Source: Fibrobacter succinogenes (GTDB lineage: Bacteria > Fibrobacterota > Fibrobacteria > Fibrobacterales > Fibrobacteraceae). From it: a stretch of 64,000 bases of DNA. The stretch lies in contig CACZAD010000002.1 of NCBI GenBank assembly GCA_902779055.1, positions 1 to 64,000 on the forward strand, written 5' to 3'. The notes below the pieces were generated by a model. That model was not told the origin of the DNA, did not search any database, and worked only from the letters and a program-made list of their open reading frames with translations. The translations under genes were made by a program, and so were the position numbers. Shown here one piece after another: positions 51,293 through 60,021 of this stretch (position 1 is the first letter of the stretch; the number at the start of each line of letters is the position of its first letter).

Positions 51293-52702
51293 CTATCCGA
51301 ATATCTTATCGTAAACACTCGGGGCGAACTTTTGCATGTAACCAAGCACGAAAATCACGGAAATGATAATCGGCAAGCCCCACTTGAAGTAGAGGTGCAA
51401 AATCTTCAACTTCGGGAACTTCATGCCAACGCCCAAGTTCGCTTCAGAGATAAACTTGAACTGTCCCCAGCCATAGCGGGAATTGCAGAACAGCACAAAG
51501 ATAAGCGAACCCAGCGGCAAGAGCGTATTCGAAACGAGGAAGTCTTCCAAGTCCAAAACGCAACTGCCAGGTCCAAACGGTTCAAAGCCCGAGAGCACGT
51601 TAAAGCCGAGCGCGCACGGGAGCGACAGAATCACAATCGCGACAAAGTTCCACTTCACCGCCTTCTTGCGTTCCACATTGCGCACGTCCATCCAGTAAGC
51701 GACAATGTTTTCAAACACAGCCACAAGCGTCGAAAGAGCCGCAAACGACATAAAGAGGAAGAAAGCTGCGCCGCAAACACGGCCCGCCGGCATCTGCGCA
51801 AACACGTTCGGAAGCGTTGCAAAAATAAGGCCCGGACCTGCATCCGGCTTGAGCCCAAACGCAAAGCAAGACGGAATAATGATAAGGCCCGCAATCAAAG
51901 CGACACCCGTATCGAGCACGCAAATATGGGCCGCTTCGGTCAAGAGCGAATGTTCCTTCTTGATATAGCTACCGAAAATGCTCATGGAACCAATGCCAAG
52001 GCTAAGCGTAAAGAACGACTGGCCAAGAGCAGCAAACACAACTTCACCAATTCCTGCTTCCTTGAGCTTTGCAAAATCCGGCAGCAAGTAGAACTTAAGA
52101 CCTTCGCCAGCACCCGGGAGCGTGAGCACGCGGACCATCAGGATGAGCATAATGATAAGGAGCGCAGACATCATCGTCTTCGTGATGCGTTCCACACCGC
52201 GCTGGAGCCCAAGCGCCACAATCGAAAGACCCGCAAAAGTCGCGACCACCATCCAGAACGAGAGCAAGGGACCATTACCGAGCATATTCGTGAATTCAGC
52301 CCCGACTTCGGCAGGAGACAAATTCATGAGGTCGCCCATCGTCACCATGCGGTAGAAGTAATAGAGCATCCACCCCGTCACCGTCGTATAAAACATCATC
52401 AGGATGTAGTTGCCCGCAATCATCGGGACACCCGCATAATGCCACTTATGCCCAGGCTTTTCAAGGATGGCAAAAGAACGGCCCACGCCACGCTTAGACG
52501 AGCGGCCAACCGCAAATTCCATCACAAGAATCGGGAAACCGAAAATCAAGAGGAAGAAGAGGTAAATCAGCACAAAGGCGGCACCGCCATACTGCCCCGT
52601 GATAAACGGGAATCGCCAAACGTTGCCAAGCCCGATGGCGCAACCGGCCGCAATCAGAATAAAACCTAGACGGGACTTAAAGTTTTCTCTTTCTGTCATC
52701 AT
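51293..52702 (-). CDS. Sodium-dependent transporter, NSS/SNF family
   Basis: 469 residues with ~12 hydrophobic segments. Opening MMTERENFKSRLGFILIAAGCAIGLGNVWRFPFITGQYGG is the family hallmark (G-x-G-N-x-W-R-F-P, TM1; the sequence here is given in pieces of 20: FKSRLGFILIAAGCAIGLGN, VWRFPFITGQYGGAAFVLIY). TM5-TM6 region and the rest follow the LeuT fold (FAALGQSFFTLSLGIGSMSI). It probably imports an amino acid or related small solute with Na+. Substrate unknown. It follows the DUF2279 gene on the same strand by 17 bases. Confidence 0.93.
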   Translation of the reverse strand: MMTERENFKSRLGFILIAAGCAIGLGNVWRFPFITGQYGGAAFVLIYLFFLLIFGFPILVMEFAVGRSSKRGVGRSFAILEKPGHKWHYAGVPMIAGNYILMMFYTTVTGWMLYYFYRMVTMGDLMNLSPAEVGAEFTNMLGNGPLLSFWMVVATFAGLSIVALGLQRGVERITKTMMSALLIIMLILMVRVLTLPGAGEGLKFYLLPDFAKLKEAGIGEVVFAALGQSFFTLSLGIGSMSIFGSYIKKEHSLLTEAAHICVLDTGVALIAGLIIIPSCFAFGLKPDAGPGLIFATLPNVFAQMPAGRVCGAAFFLFMSFAALSTLVAVFENIVAYWMDVRNVERKKAVKWNFVAIVILSLPCALGFNVLSGFEPFGPGSCVLDLEDFLVSNTLLPLGSLIFVLFCNSRYGWGQFKFISEANLGVGMKFPKLKILHLYFKWGLPIIISVIFVLGYMQKFAPSVYDKIFG

Positions 52703-52719
52703 TTACCTCATACACAAAT

Positions 52720-53679
52720 TTAGAACTTGATCGGGTACAGCAAGTACCAGTGGAACTCCGGATACACCTGAATTGTCGGCGCCGGGAGCTTAAAGTAGTT
52801 CAGCATCTTGATAGCAAAACGGGCAAAACGGCTTTGCGGACGGAATGCTTCAAGGTCATAATCCAAGGCAATATAGACTTCACGACGCGGATGCGGCTGC
52901 TTGGTAAACACCTTTTCGTCGATGCTGAGACCCACCGCAATGGCAAGCCAGCTCGGGTAATACCTGCGCGCGGCCTCGGGCAAAAGCCTATACGGCTTGA
53001 ACGAAGCCCAGAACGTCTGGTTCACATAGTCGTCAGTGAACACGCCACCGGATGCGCCATGTTCGCTATCGTAATAGGCGTTGGAGTTAATCCAGTAACT
53101 CCACTTGAGATCCACGTACTTGAACACAGGCAAGTAGCGTTCCGCCATCGGATAGAATCCGCCGATGCCGCCCGACAGCACATCAAAAATGCTAAAGCCC
53201 CACTTGGGAGCAAAGCCATCCTTGACATCAATAGCAATGTGGGTCGCCAAGGCCGACAAACCCGCAAACAAATAGGACTGGAATTCGCTTGCCCCCGCCC
53301 AGTGGTAGCCCTCGTAAAAGAACTCTCCAAGAACGACACCTGCGGCAAAATGCCCGAGCTTGTCGAGGTTTAGCGCATATTCAAAATCGTTTTCGAAATG
53401 GAAACCTCTCCCGCCATTTTCGTCCCACCAGCCTTTTTTAAAGACAAAGCCATAAGCTGCACCATAGGCGATCAAGGTAAGAGAAGCAACGCCGAATACT
53501 TTAGCCGGCTCAATATTCGACTTGACATCGACAGAGTCTTCGCTACGGTAATCCCAGGTAGAATCACGCCATGTTAGCGGATCCCCTGGAGACGACAAAG
53601 CTGCCGCTGGGAACACCAACGACAGCGTAAGCAAAAACGCGAGCAAGCCAATAGAAAACTTTCTGTTGGCGTTAGGCAT
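52720..53679 (-). CDS. DUF2279/YfiM-like predicted exported protein
   Basis: 319 residues. Signal peptide MPNANRKFSIGLLAFLLTLSLVFPAAA. The DUF2279 features are D-K-x-G-H (NLDKLGHFAAGVVLG, ~105-120) and the Asp/Gly pattern (IDVKDGFAPKWGFSIFDVLSGG, ~150-172) in membrane-associated segments, related to YfiM-type lipoproteins. The function is unknown, thought to be membrane-associated. Its start shares a base with the fabF stop (TAATG), so translation is coupled. Confidence 0.8.
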   Translation of the reverse strand: MPNANRKFSIGLLAFLLTLSLVFPAAALSSPGDPLTWRDSTWDYRSEDSVDVKSNIEPAKVFGVASLTLIAYGAAYGFVFKKGWWDENGGRGFHFENDFEYALNLDKLGHFAAGVVLGEFFYEGYHWAGASEFQSYLFAGLSALATHIAIDVKDGFAPKWGFSIFDVLSGGIGGFYPMAERYLPVFKYVDLKWSYWINSNAYYDSEHGASGGVFTDDYVNQTFWASFKPYRLLPEAARRYYPSWLAIAVGLSIDEKVFTKQPHPRREVYIALDYDLEAFRPQSRFARFAIKMLNYFKLPAPTIQVYPEFHWYLLYPIKF

Positions 53680-54923
53680 TAATCCCTCGCGAAAATGATA
53701 ACTCCATTTTGGCCTCCGAAGCCAAAGCCGTTACTCATAGCGTACTTGATCGTCTGATTAGAAGCGCCATTTTCACAAACGTTAAGGTGGATTGCCGGAT
53801 CCTTTTCAAACACGTTGAGCGTACCGTGAACCTTCTGTTCGACAACAGACATGATCGTCACGACAGATTCCAGCGCACCAGCGGCACCGAGGCAGTGGCC
53901 GAGCATGGACTTCGTCGAGTTGACCTTGAGGTTATCGAGAGCCGATGCAGAGGACTGCGAGAAGAGCGTTTCGATGGCGGAGCATTCAGCGATATCACCA
54001 AGCGGAGTGGAAGTTCCGTGGGTATTAATATAGCTAATATCCTTAGCTTCGATGCCAGCTTCCTTCATGGCGTTGGCCATTGCGAGCATAACACCCTTGC
54101 CATCCGGACGCGGAGCAGAAATGTGGTGAGCGTCAGAGCTTGCGCCTACACCAGCGATACGGGCAAGAATCTTTGCACCGCGAGCCTTGGCGTGGGATTC
54201 GCTTTCGAGAACGAGGACTGCAGCACCTTCACCGATCACGAAACCATCACGGTCCTTGTCGAACGGGCGGGAAGCGAGTTCCGGCGTGTCGTTACGCTTA
54301 CTGACGGCCTTCATGCTGGTAAAACCAGCGAGGCTGAGCGGGTTCACCGTTTCGTCGGCACCACCAGCGAGCATCACGTCGCAGCGGCCGAGACGGATCA
54401 TGTCGTATGCGTTTGCGATGGAGTGGTTGGAAGTTGCGCAAGCGGAAGTGACCGTGTAGGACGGACCCATCCAGCCAGTCTTGTTGCAAACTTCACCGGC
54501 CGGCATATTCACGATAGCCATCGGAATATAGAACGGAGAAACGCGAGACGGACCGCGATTGCTAAGAGCTACAGCAGCGTCATAGCAATACTGAAGACCA
54601 CCGATACTGCTACCAATGATAGCACCGCAGCGTTCGGGATTTTCGTTTTCCGGAGAGATACCAGCTTGGCGCAGAGCCTGGAATGCCGAGTAAACGGCAT
54701 ACTGGATGCAGCGGGAGAACCTGGACTGGTCTCTTGTGCTGTAGATCTCAGAAGCGTCGAACTCACGGATTTCACTTGCAATGCGCGAAGTGTAAGCGGA
54801 AGCGTCGAAACGCTGGATGGTAGCGATGCCAGACTTGCCCTGGAGCAAGTTCTGCCACAATAATTCGGGGGAGTTTCCGAGAGAGGAAACGCAGCCCATA
54901 CCTGTAATAACAACATTTTCCAT
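53679..54923 (-). CDS. fabF: Beta-ketoacyl-ACP synthase II
   Basis: 414 residues from ATG 54923 (MENVVITGMGCVSSLGNS); the open frame extends upstream but the proper KAS start is clear. Catalytic triad: Cys in TSACATSNHSIANAYDMI (~163), His in YINTHGTSTPLGD (~302), His in KSMLGHCLGAAG (~337). Extends acyl-ACP with malonyl-ACP in fatty acid synthesis. Coupled to the DUF2279 gene downstream. No fab genes lie beside it in the window. Confidence 0.96.
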   Translation of the reverse strand: MENVVITGMGCVSSLGNSPELLWQNLLQGKSGIATIQRFDASAYTSRIASEIREFDASEIYSTRDQSRFSRCIQYAVYSAFQALRQAGISPENENPERCGAIIGSSIGGLQYCYDAAVALSNRGPSRVSPFYIPMAIVNMPAGEVCNKTGWMGPSYTVTSACATSNHSIANAYDMIRLGRCDVMLAGGADETVNPLSLAGFTSMKAVSKRNDTPELASRPFDKDRDGFVIGEGAAVLVLESESHAKARGAKILARIAGVGASSDAHHISAPRPDGKGVMLAMANAMKEAGIEAKDISYINTHGTSTPLGDIAECSAIETLFSQSSASALDNLKVNSTKSMLGHCLGAAGALESVVTIMSVVEQKVHGTLNVFEKDPAIHLNVCENGASNQTIKYAMSNGFGFGGQNGVIIFARD

Positions 54924-55095
54924 AATGCGCCAAATATAACAAAAAAAACGGTAATATTTTCGTAAGAGAGAGAAGAAAAAGACAATTTGTAGCAAAAAAT
55001 TACAATCTAGGACAGATTTTTATAATTTTTGACAAATTTATCCATATATATAGGTTTTTCTTTCATTTTAAATACATAATGCTTACGCGAGATTG

Positions 55096-55137
55096 GTAGG
55101 AAGTAGGAAGTAGGAAGTAGACAGTAGACGGTAAGAC
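55096..55137. repeat. Heptanucleotide array (GTAGGAA type) upstream of orn
   Basis: GTAGGAA x3, GTAGACA, GTAGACG, GTAAGAC in direct succession. This is the longest clean array of this type here. It lies in the 363-base spacer between the divergent fabF and orn genes, whose remainder (54924-55090) is AT-rich with no gene. Confidence 0.85.
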
Positions 55138-55147
55138 GTTTTTCAAA

Positions 55148-55260
55148 GTCATCCTGGAAGGCGCGCAAGCGACTGACGGGATCCAGTAAAATTGTAACGC
55201 CTAAAAAGGAGATTCCCGCTCAGTGGCGGGAATGACATACCACGAGGCGGGAATGACAAA
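55148..55260. repeat. Palindromic elements upstream of orn
   Basis: A variant GTCATCCTGGAAGGCGCGC...GGGATCCAG (55148-55187), then GATTCCCGCTCAGTGGCGGG-AATGACATACCACGAGGCGG-GAATGACA (55207-55260): one full palindrome and a second half-copy of the GCGGGAATGACA tail. Confidence 0.75.
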
Positions 55261-55286
55261 TCAAAAAAAAGCTATTATTCGCGCGT

Positions 55287-55826
55287 ATGCCAAAGAGTTC
55301 TCGAAATTTAGTTTGGATGGACCTCGAAATGTCAGGTCTCGATCCCGAAAAAGACGTCATCCTCGAAATCGCGACTATTGTTACCGATGGAAACTTGAAC
55401 ATTCTTGCCGAAGGTCCCGTCATCGCCATCCGCCAGCCCGAAAATGTCTTTGAAAGCATGGACGAATGGAACACGCGGCACCACAATCAGAGCGGGCTTG
55501 TCGACCGTTGCCGCCGATCCAAGTATTCCCTCAAGGACGCCGAACAGGAAACGTTACGATTCATCAAGCCGTTCACGGAAAAAACGAAAAACGTGCTTTG
55601 CGGAAATTCCATCACGCAGGACCGACGCTTTTTGTACAAGTACATGCCCGAAATTTCGGAATGGCTTTGCTACAGGAACGTCGACGTCAGTTCCATCAAG
55701 GAACTCACCTTCCGCTGGTATCCCGAATTTGAAGAATTCCAAAAGGAAAAACGCCACGAAGCCTTGAACGACATTCGCGAAAGCATCGCCGAACTCGCCT
55801 ACTACCGAAAGACCATCTTCAAGTAA
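55287..55826 (+). CDS. orn: Oligoribonuclease
   Basis: 179 residues. 3'-5' exoribonuclease that finishes degrading short RNAs (including cyclic-dinucleotide-derived dinucleotides). DEDDh motifs: LVWMDLEMSGLDPEKDVILE (Exo I D-x-E, ~8-27), LCGNSITQDRRFLYKYMPE (Exo II), RHEALNDIRESIAEL (Exo III H...D). The start ATG at 55287 precedes SSRNLVWMDLE. It ends 4 bases before the 55831 gene. Being next to a c-di-AMP-rich gene set is probably coincidental. Confidence 0.95.
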   Translation: MPKSSRNLVWMDLEMSGLDPEKDVILEIATIVTDGNLNILAEGPVIAIRQPENVFESMDEWNTRHHNQSGLVDRCRRSKYSLKDAEQETLRFIKPFTEKTKNVLCGNSITQDRRFLYKYMPEISEWLCYRNVDVSSIKELTFRWYPEFEEFQKEKRHEALNDIRESIAELAYYRKTIFK

Positions 55827-55830
55827 TTCT

Positions 55831-57174
55831 ATGGAAAGACTCCCCTACGCCCAGAGAATGCGCAACCGCTGCATTGCGATTACTGTTCTTGTCACGATTA
55901 TCATTGCCATTGTTCACTGTTCCACCAAGGACGACACGACATCCAGTCCTTCTGAAAATGCGCACGACATCATCCCCGTCACGGATGTCGAAAACGAGAA
56001 GAGCGCTATTGAAGACTCCGTTGCCGCCGAAGAAAACGCAAACCTTGCAGGCCTTGTCAATAACGGCCTTACCGCACTCACGGGAATCGAAGACAAGGAC
56101 TTTGAAAAAGCAGCAAGTCCCGCAGCAAGCACCGCCGGAGAAAGCGAAAACGTCCGCGACACGATCCACATCAAGTCGCAAAAGGATCCCGTTCTCGCTG
56201 ACAGAATCGACATACTCCTCCGCCGCTACCACCCGGACTTGGGAGTCATCCTCGTCGTAGATACCAAGACAAACGAAATCATCGCCTGGGGCGAACGCCG
56301 CGACGACAAGGTACAGAACAAGCCGGACTGGATCGGGCGCGCCACCTTCCCCGCCGCATCGCTTGCAAAGCTCGTGACTATTTCTGCCGCGATGGAAAGC
56401 AACCGCTACTCGCTCAACACTCCTATTCCGATGATTGGGCGCCACCACACGCTTTACCTGAACCAGCTGCGCATTCCCGAAAAATATAACGGCCCCACGA
56501 TGGAGCTTTCCGAAGCATTCGCCCGTTCTGCAAACCCGCCCATGGCCATTGTCGGCAAGAACGTCGGCGCAAAGCGCCTCCTCTCTGCGGCCGCAAAACT
56601 GGGATACAACAAGCGCTTCCCCGGAAACGCCCCGAACGCCTCCAGCTATACCGCCCCGGATACCGGATACGGCCTTGCCGAAGTCGCCTGCGGCTTTACG
56701 ACATCGACCACGCTCACACCGCTCCTCGCCGCCGCACAAGTCCGCGCCGTCCTCACAAAGAAGCCGCTCGAAATCCCCTGGGCCCGTGACATGGCGCCCT
56801 ACGCCCCACAAAAACCGATCGCCCTTGACGTCGGAAAGTTCAGCGAAAATACGTACTACGGTCTCCGCGAAGCCATGCTCCGTTCTGTCACGCAAGGCAC
56901 CGCCCGGAAGCACATGTCCACAAAGAACATGGCCCGCAAGAACTTCGAAGCCCTTAGACTCGGCGGCAAGACAGGTTCCCTCGACGGAACTGATCCCGCT
57001 GGACGTTACGACTGGTTCATGGGATTTGCCGAAGCGAAAAACGACCCAAGCAAGTCCATTGTCGTCATCGTGATGCAGATGCACAAGGAAATCCGTTCGC
57101 AACCGGCAACGCAGGTGGCCGCAGCGATTATCAACTACTGGGCGCACCAGAACCTAGACAACAAAAGAAATTAA
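55831..57174 (+). CDS. Penicillin-binding transpeptidase-like lipoprotein or membrane protein
   Basis: 447 residues. N-terminal hydrophobic segment (about 11-30) ending VHC-S; VHC fits a lipobox only loosely, so it may be an uncleaved anchor. Acidic/Ala-rich linker (~31-110), then a transpeptidase domain: S-x-x-K in PAASLAKLVT (~182-185), S-x-N in AFARSANPPMAI (~235), K-T-G in RLGGKTGSLDGTDP (~387), DWFMGF. It lacks a glycosyltransferase domain, so it resembles a class B or D-type peptidoglycan DD-transpeptidase. It acts outside the inner membrane. Follows orn by 4 bases. Confidence 0.85.
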   Translation: MERLPYAQRMRNRCIAITVLVTIIIAIVHCSTKDDTTSSPSENAHDIIPVTDVENEKSAIEDSVAAEENANLAGLVNNGLTALTGIEDKDFEKAASPAASTAGESENVRDTIHIKSQKDPVLADRIDILLRRYHPDLGVILVVDTKTNEIIAWGERRDDKVQNKPDWIGRATFPAASLAKLVTISAAMESNRYSLNTPIPMIGRHHTLYLNQLRIPEKYNGPTMELSEAFARSANPPMAIVGKNVGAKRLLSAAAKLGYNKRFPGNAPNASSYTAPDTGYGLAEVACGFTTSTTLTPLLAAAQVRAVLTKKPLEIPWARDMAPYAPQKPIALDVGKFSENTYYGLREAMLRSVTQGTARKHMSTKNMARKNFEALRLGGKTGSLDGTDPAGRYDWFMGFAEAKNDPSKSIVVIVMQMHKEIRSQPATQVAAAIINYWAHQNLDNKRN

Positions 57175-57205
57175 ATTTAATTTGAACTAAAAAAGAAGGA
57201 CTAAA

Positions 57206-58072
57206 ATGGAATTAACTTGGTGGAATTTAATACCGACTTATTTTGACGGAACCGCGTTCCAGATTGGCAGTTTCCCGGTGCGCTGGTACGGCATCATGTA
57301 CATTTTTGCTTTCGCCACGGCTTACTACACATTGTGGAAAGTGAGTCAGAAAGAAAAGCTCAGTTTCACCAAGGACCAACTCGACAGCCTCTTCACGTGG
57401 ATCATCGCGGGCGTCCTTCTTGGCGCAAGACTCGGTTACGTGTTCTTCTACAAAGCGAGCTACTACCTTTCGCACCCGACCGAAATCATATTCCCGATGG
57501 TTCAGGACGACTTTGGATACCACTTCGTCGGCATCTCCGGGATGTCATACCACGGCGGTCTTATTCTGGGATTCGTGTTCCTCTACATCGGTGCCAAGAA
57601 AAACAAGATGGACGTGTGGAAAGTCATCAACCTCGCCTTCTTGCTCACACCGCTTGCCTACACCTGGGGACGCTGGGGCAACTTTATCAACGGTGAACTT
57701 TTTGGCGAAGTGACGACGAGCGCCATCGGCATGGTATTCCCGCTCGCCCACGACAGCACGCTTGCAAACCCGGTACTCCACCATCCGAGCCAGCTTTACG
57801 AAATGTTGTTCGAAGGCATCATCCTTTTTGCACTCCTGTACAATCTGCGCAAGATTCCCAAGCTCCGCGATAAGATGCCGTGCCTATACTTGATGGGTTA
57901 CGGCCTGTTCCGATTCTTTATTGAATTTTTCCGCAGGCCGGACGCACACCTCGGACGCGTGGACCTCTTTGGCATGAGCCGCGGGCAGACGCTCTGCTCA
58001 ATTATGATTCTTACCGGTCTTGTGTGGATGATCGTGCTGTTCTACAGAGAGAAGAAGAAAGTCCAACATTAA
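57206..58072 (+). CDS. lgt: Prolipoprotein diacylglyceryl transferase
   Basis: 288 residues, seven predicted TM helices. It attaches diacylglycerol to the lipobox Cys of the many lipoproteins in this genome. Motifs: VRWYGIMYIFAF (~24-35), ARLGYVFFYK, SGMSYHGGLILGF (~112-124, catalytic His), GRWGNFINGELFG (~155-167), HHPSQLYEMLFEGII, GLFRFFIEFFRRPD (~230). AGAAGGA precedes the ATG by ~5 bases. Separated from the transpeptidase gene by 31 bases. Confidence 0.96.
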   Translation: MELTWWNLIPTYFDGTAFQIGSFPVRWYGIMYIFAFATAYYTLWKVSQKEKLSFTKDQLDSLFTWIIAGVLLGARLGYVFFYKASYYLSHPTEIIFPMVQDDFGYHFVGISGMSYHGGLILGFVFLYIGAKKNKMDVWKVINLAFLLTPLAYTWGRWGNFINGELFGEVTTSAIGMVFPLAHDSTLANPVLHHPSQLYEMLFEGIILFALLYNLRKIPKLRDKMPCLYLMGYGLFRFFIEFFRRPDAHLGRVDLFGMSRGQTLCSIMILTGLVWMIVLFYREKKKVQH

Positions 58073-58093
58073 CCTGCTCCCCGTACTTTTATA

Positions 58094-58165
58094 AGAAGAT
58101 CCCGGCACAAGGCCGGGATGACAATCGAATCAACCGGGATGACATTCGTTTTAGCCGGGATGATA
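58094..58165. repeat. Tandem palindromic elements after lgt
   Basis: GATCCCGGCACAAGGCCGGG-ATGACA, then two further half-copies AACCGGGATGACA and AGCCGGGATGATA, spaced ~28 bases apart. They lie between the convergent lgt and DAC-like genes and could form terminator-like hairpins. Confidence 0.8.
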
Positions 58166-59869
58166 TCAGTATCCCTTAAATAAATTTTCCCAGAGGTTGC
58201 GTTCTTCTTCGAATTTCTGGGTGAACTTTCGGCTGACGTTCTTGTACACGGTCTTGATGTTTTTAGCAAGTGCATCAGTCACATACTTTTGGCAATTCGG
58301 CTTGTCCGTATCTGAGCATTCGTTCATCAGCTTGCACCACTGGCTTTCCTGGTTCTTGCTACCAAGCGTCGACGAAAGCGAAGTATCTTCGTAAAACTTG
58401 TTCGTAAAATAAAGTTCCCAGATTTCTTTCGGGATTCGTTCCAGGACATCCTTCAAGAACGGTTCGGCATTTGTCGAATAACCGTACGAATTACCGATCA
58501 GGCAGATAAGCGGCACATTGATAATGCGTTCGGCATTCACCTGGTTCCACTGCGCCTCAGTCATCTCGGACGTAGCGGCATACAGCTCTTCGGCAGGCTT
58601 CGGTTCGTTGTAGAAGTTGTCAATACCAAGATGGGCGTCCCACAGGCGATTGAGGTAATCCGAAAGGAACGAGGATTCGTCAACAGCGGCTCCACCTTCA
58701 GGAACGGTCGCATTCATGACCGCAGCAAGCGAAAGCGCCCTTTGGTCGATGGGTTCCTGCGTACCATCCTTTGTCTTTTCAGCAGCATCATCCGGACAAT
58801 AGCACTTGTCCATCACCGTAGAATCAAACGTCGAAGAAACGCGGAACTTGTAATAGAACCGCACGCTTCCTTCTTGCGACTGGAAATACAACGCCTTGTA
58901 GCTCTCGTTATCCTTGAACAGGTTCGCCAGCGCCCTGTATGCACGGTGCCTTGCGCCGCCTGACGTAAACTTGCCTCGGTGAATCGACACAAAGCAGTGG
59001 AACGCACGCACGCAGCCGTTCGTATCGATGACCGTGATGCCGTCGTAATTCAGCATCGACAGGAACATCTTGCGGATAAAGTTCTGCTCGTACAAGTCGC
59101 GGTAAGACTGCGAATCCAGCATGGAGTCCGGCTTGATCTGCATTTCCTTGAAATCTTCAAAAACAATCTTTCCGGAGTCAAAATTTTCGTCCTTGTTGCC
59201 ATCCCATGACGGATCCACAAAAAGGCAAATCGTGCCATGTACTTCGCGCTTGATCTGCGAGAACAACCCCGCCCAGAAGCCCTTCGGATACGATTCCATA
59301 TCCTTGTCTTCGAGGTCATCGGAAAACTCGTTCTCGTCCAAATCGAAACGGATGAGGAGGTGGTCGCTAGTCCCAGACGGCGTATGCGAATTGATGCAAA
59401 TCTTGGTGCGGGTCACGCATTCAATCAGCAAGAATCCCTTTTCGAGAAGGGCGCGTTCCGTTTCACCAGCATTTGCGATATCGGACTGGAAGACGCCCAC
59501 CTGGATGCAGGATTCGGACTTTTCGCGTCCGGTCAGATGCTGGATGATCAAGTCACAGCCGCTCTTGCAAAAATGGATGACGTCCTTAAGGCAGGCCTTG
59601 ACGCGCTCCTTGAACAGGTTCTCGAGAGCGTCTCCCGAAAAACTGTAAATACGGCGGTTCCAGCCCATCGGCGGGTTACCGTTACCCATGATGATTCTAA
59701 ACGTAAAGTGGTCGTTTTCTTCTTGATAATGCGGAACACTCGGCAAAATTTCGATAATAGCGTCAATAACCGCTTCCTTCATATCCGGAAGCTTGCGCAA
59801 AAAGAAGTCCTTGATCTTCTCTCGATTGAGCCCAATTACGCTCGAAGAATTTTCAACATCGTCACTCAT
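58166..59869 (-). CDS. Diadenylate cyclase-like protein with novel N-terminal region
   Basis: 567 residues, no TM segment or signal peptide. Reading the DAC motifs: HGTICLFVDP (~211-220) in place of T-G-A-L-I-V-L-E, then YDGITVIDTNG (DG at 276-277) in place of DGAVII, GGARHRAYRALA (RHR at 307-309), and FQSQEGSVRFY (~329-339) in place of VSEETGKIS. The order and spacing match the CdaA/DisA catalytic core. The third residue of DGA is Ile. Residues 1-200 form an N-terminal region (PHYQEENDHFTFRIIMG; CKSGCDLIIQHLTG; GTSDHLLIRFDLDENEF) not recognised, perhaps a sensor of the kind described fused to DAC domains. Residues ~350-567 are helical and unknown. Alone on its strand. Confidence 0.7.
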   Translation of the reverse strand: MSDDVENSSSVIGLNREKIKDFFLRKLPDMKEAVIDAIIEILPSVPHYQEENDHFTFRIIMGNGNPPMGWNRRIYSFSGDALENLFKERVKACLKDVIHFCKSGCDLIIQHLTGREKSESCIQVGVFQSDIANAGETERALLEKGFLLIECVTRTKICINSHTPSGTSDHLLIRFDLDENEFSDDLEDKDMESYPKGFWAGLFSQIKREVHGTICLFVDPSWDGNKDENFDSGKIVFEDFKEMQIKPDSMLDSQSYRDLYEQNFIRKMFLSMLNYDGITVIDTNGCVRAFHCFVSIHRGKFTSGGARHRAYRALANLFKDNESYKALYFQSQEGSVRFYYKFRVSSTFDSTVMDKCYCPDDAAEKTKDGTQEPIDQRALSLAAVMNATVPEGGAAVDESSFLSDYLNRLWDAHLGIDNFYNEPKPAEELYAATSEMTEAQWNQVNAERIINVPLICLIGNSYGYSTNAEPFLKDVLERIPKEIWELYFTNKFYEDTSLSSTLGSKNQESQWCKLMNECSDTDKPNCQKYVTDALAKNIKTVYKNVSRKFTQKFEEERNLWENLFKGY

Positions 59870-60021
59870 AGGCTACCACTACGTAACATAATTATAATAT
59901 ACATAGCCAAAGAAGGTTTTAGCTCAAGCCACCTCAAATTTATAGTCTAAATTGCCCTATTTTCACGAAAAAACTCAAAAAAATATATCTTTTACACAAA
60001 TCTTTAACAGGAGCTTCAATA

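Noticed and set aside
55287..55826. Orn as a dedicated part of a cyclic-nucleotide operon with the DAC-like gene
   Set aside because: The genes are 2.4 kb apart on opposite strands and Orn is a general housekeeping RNase.
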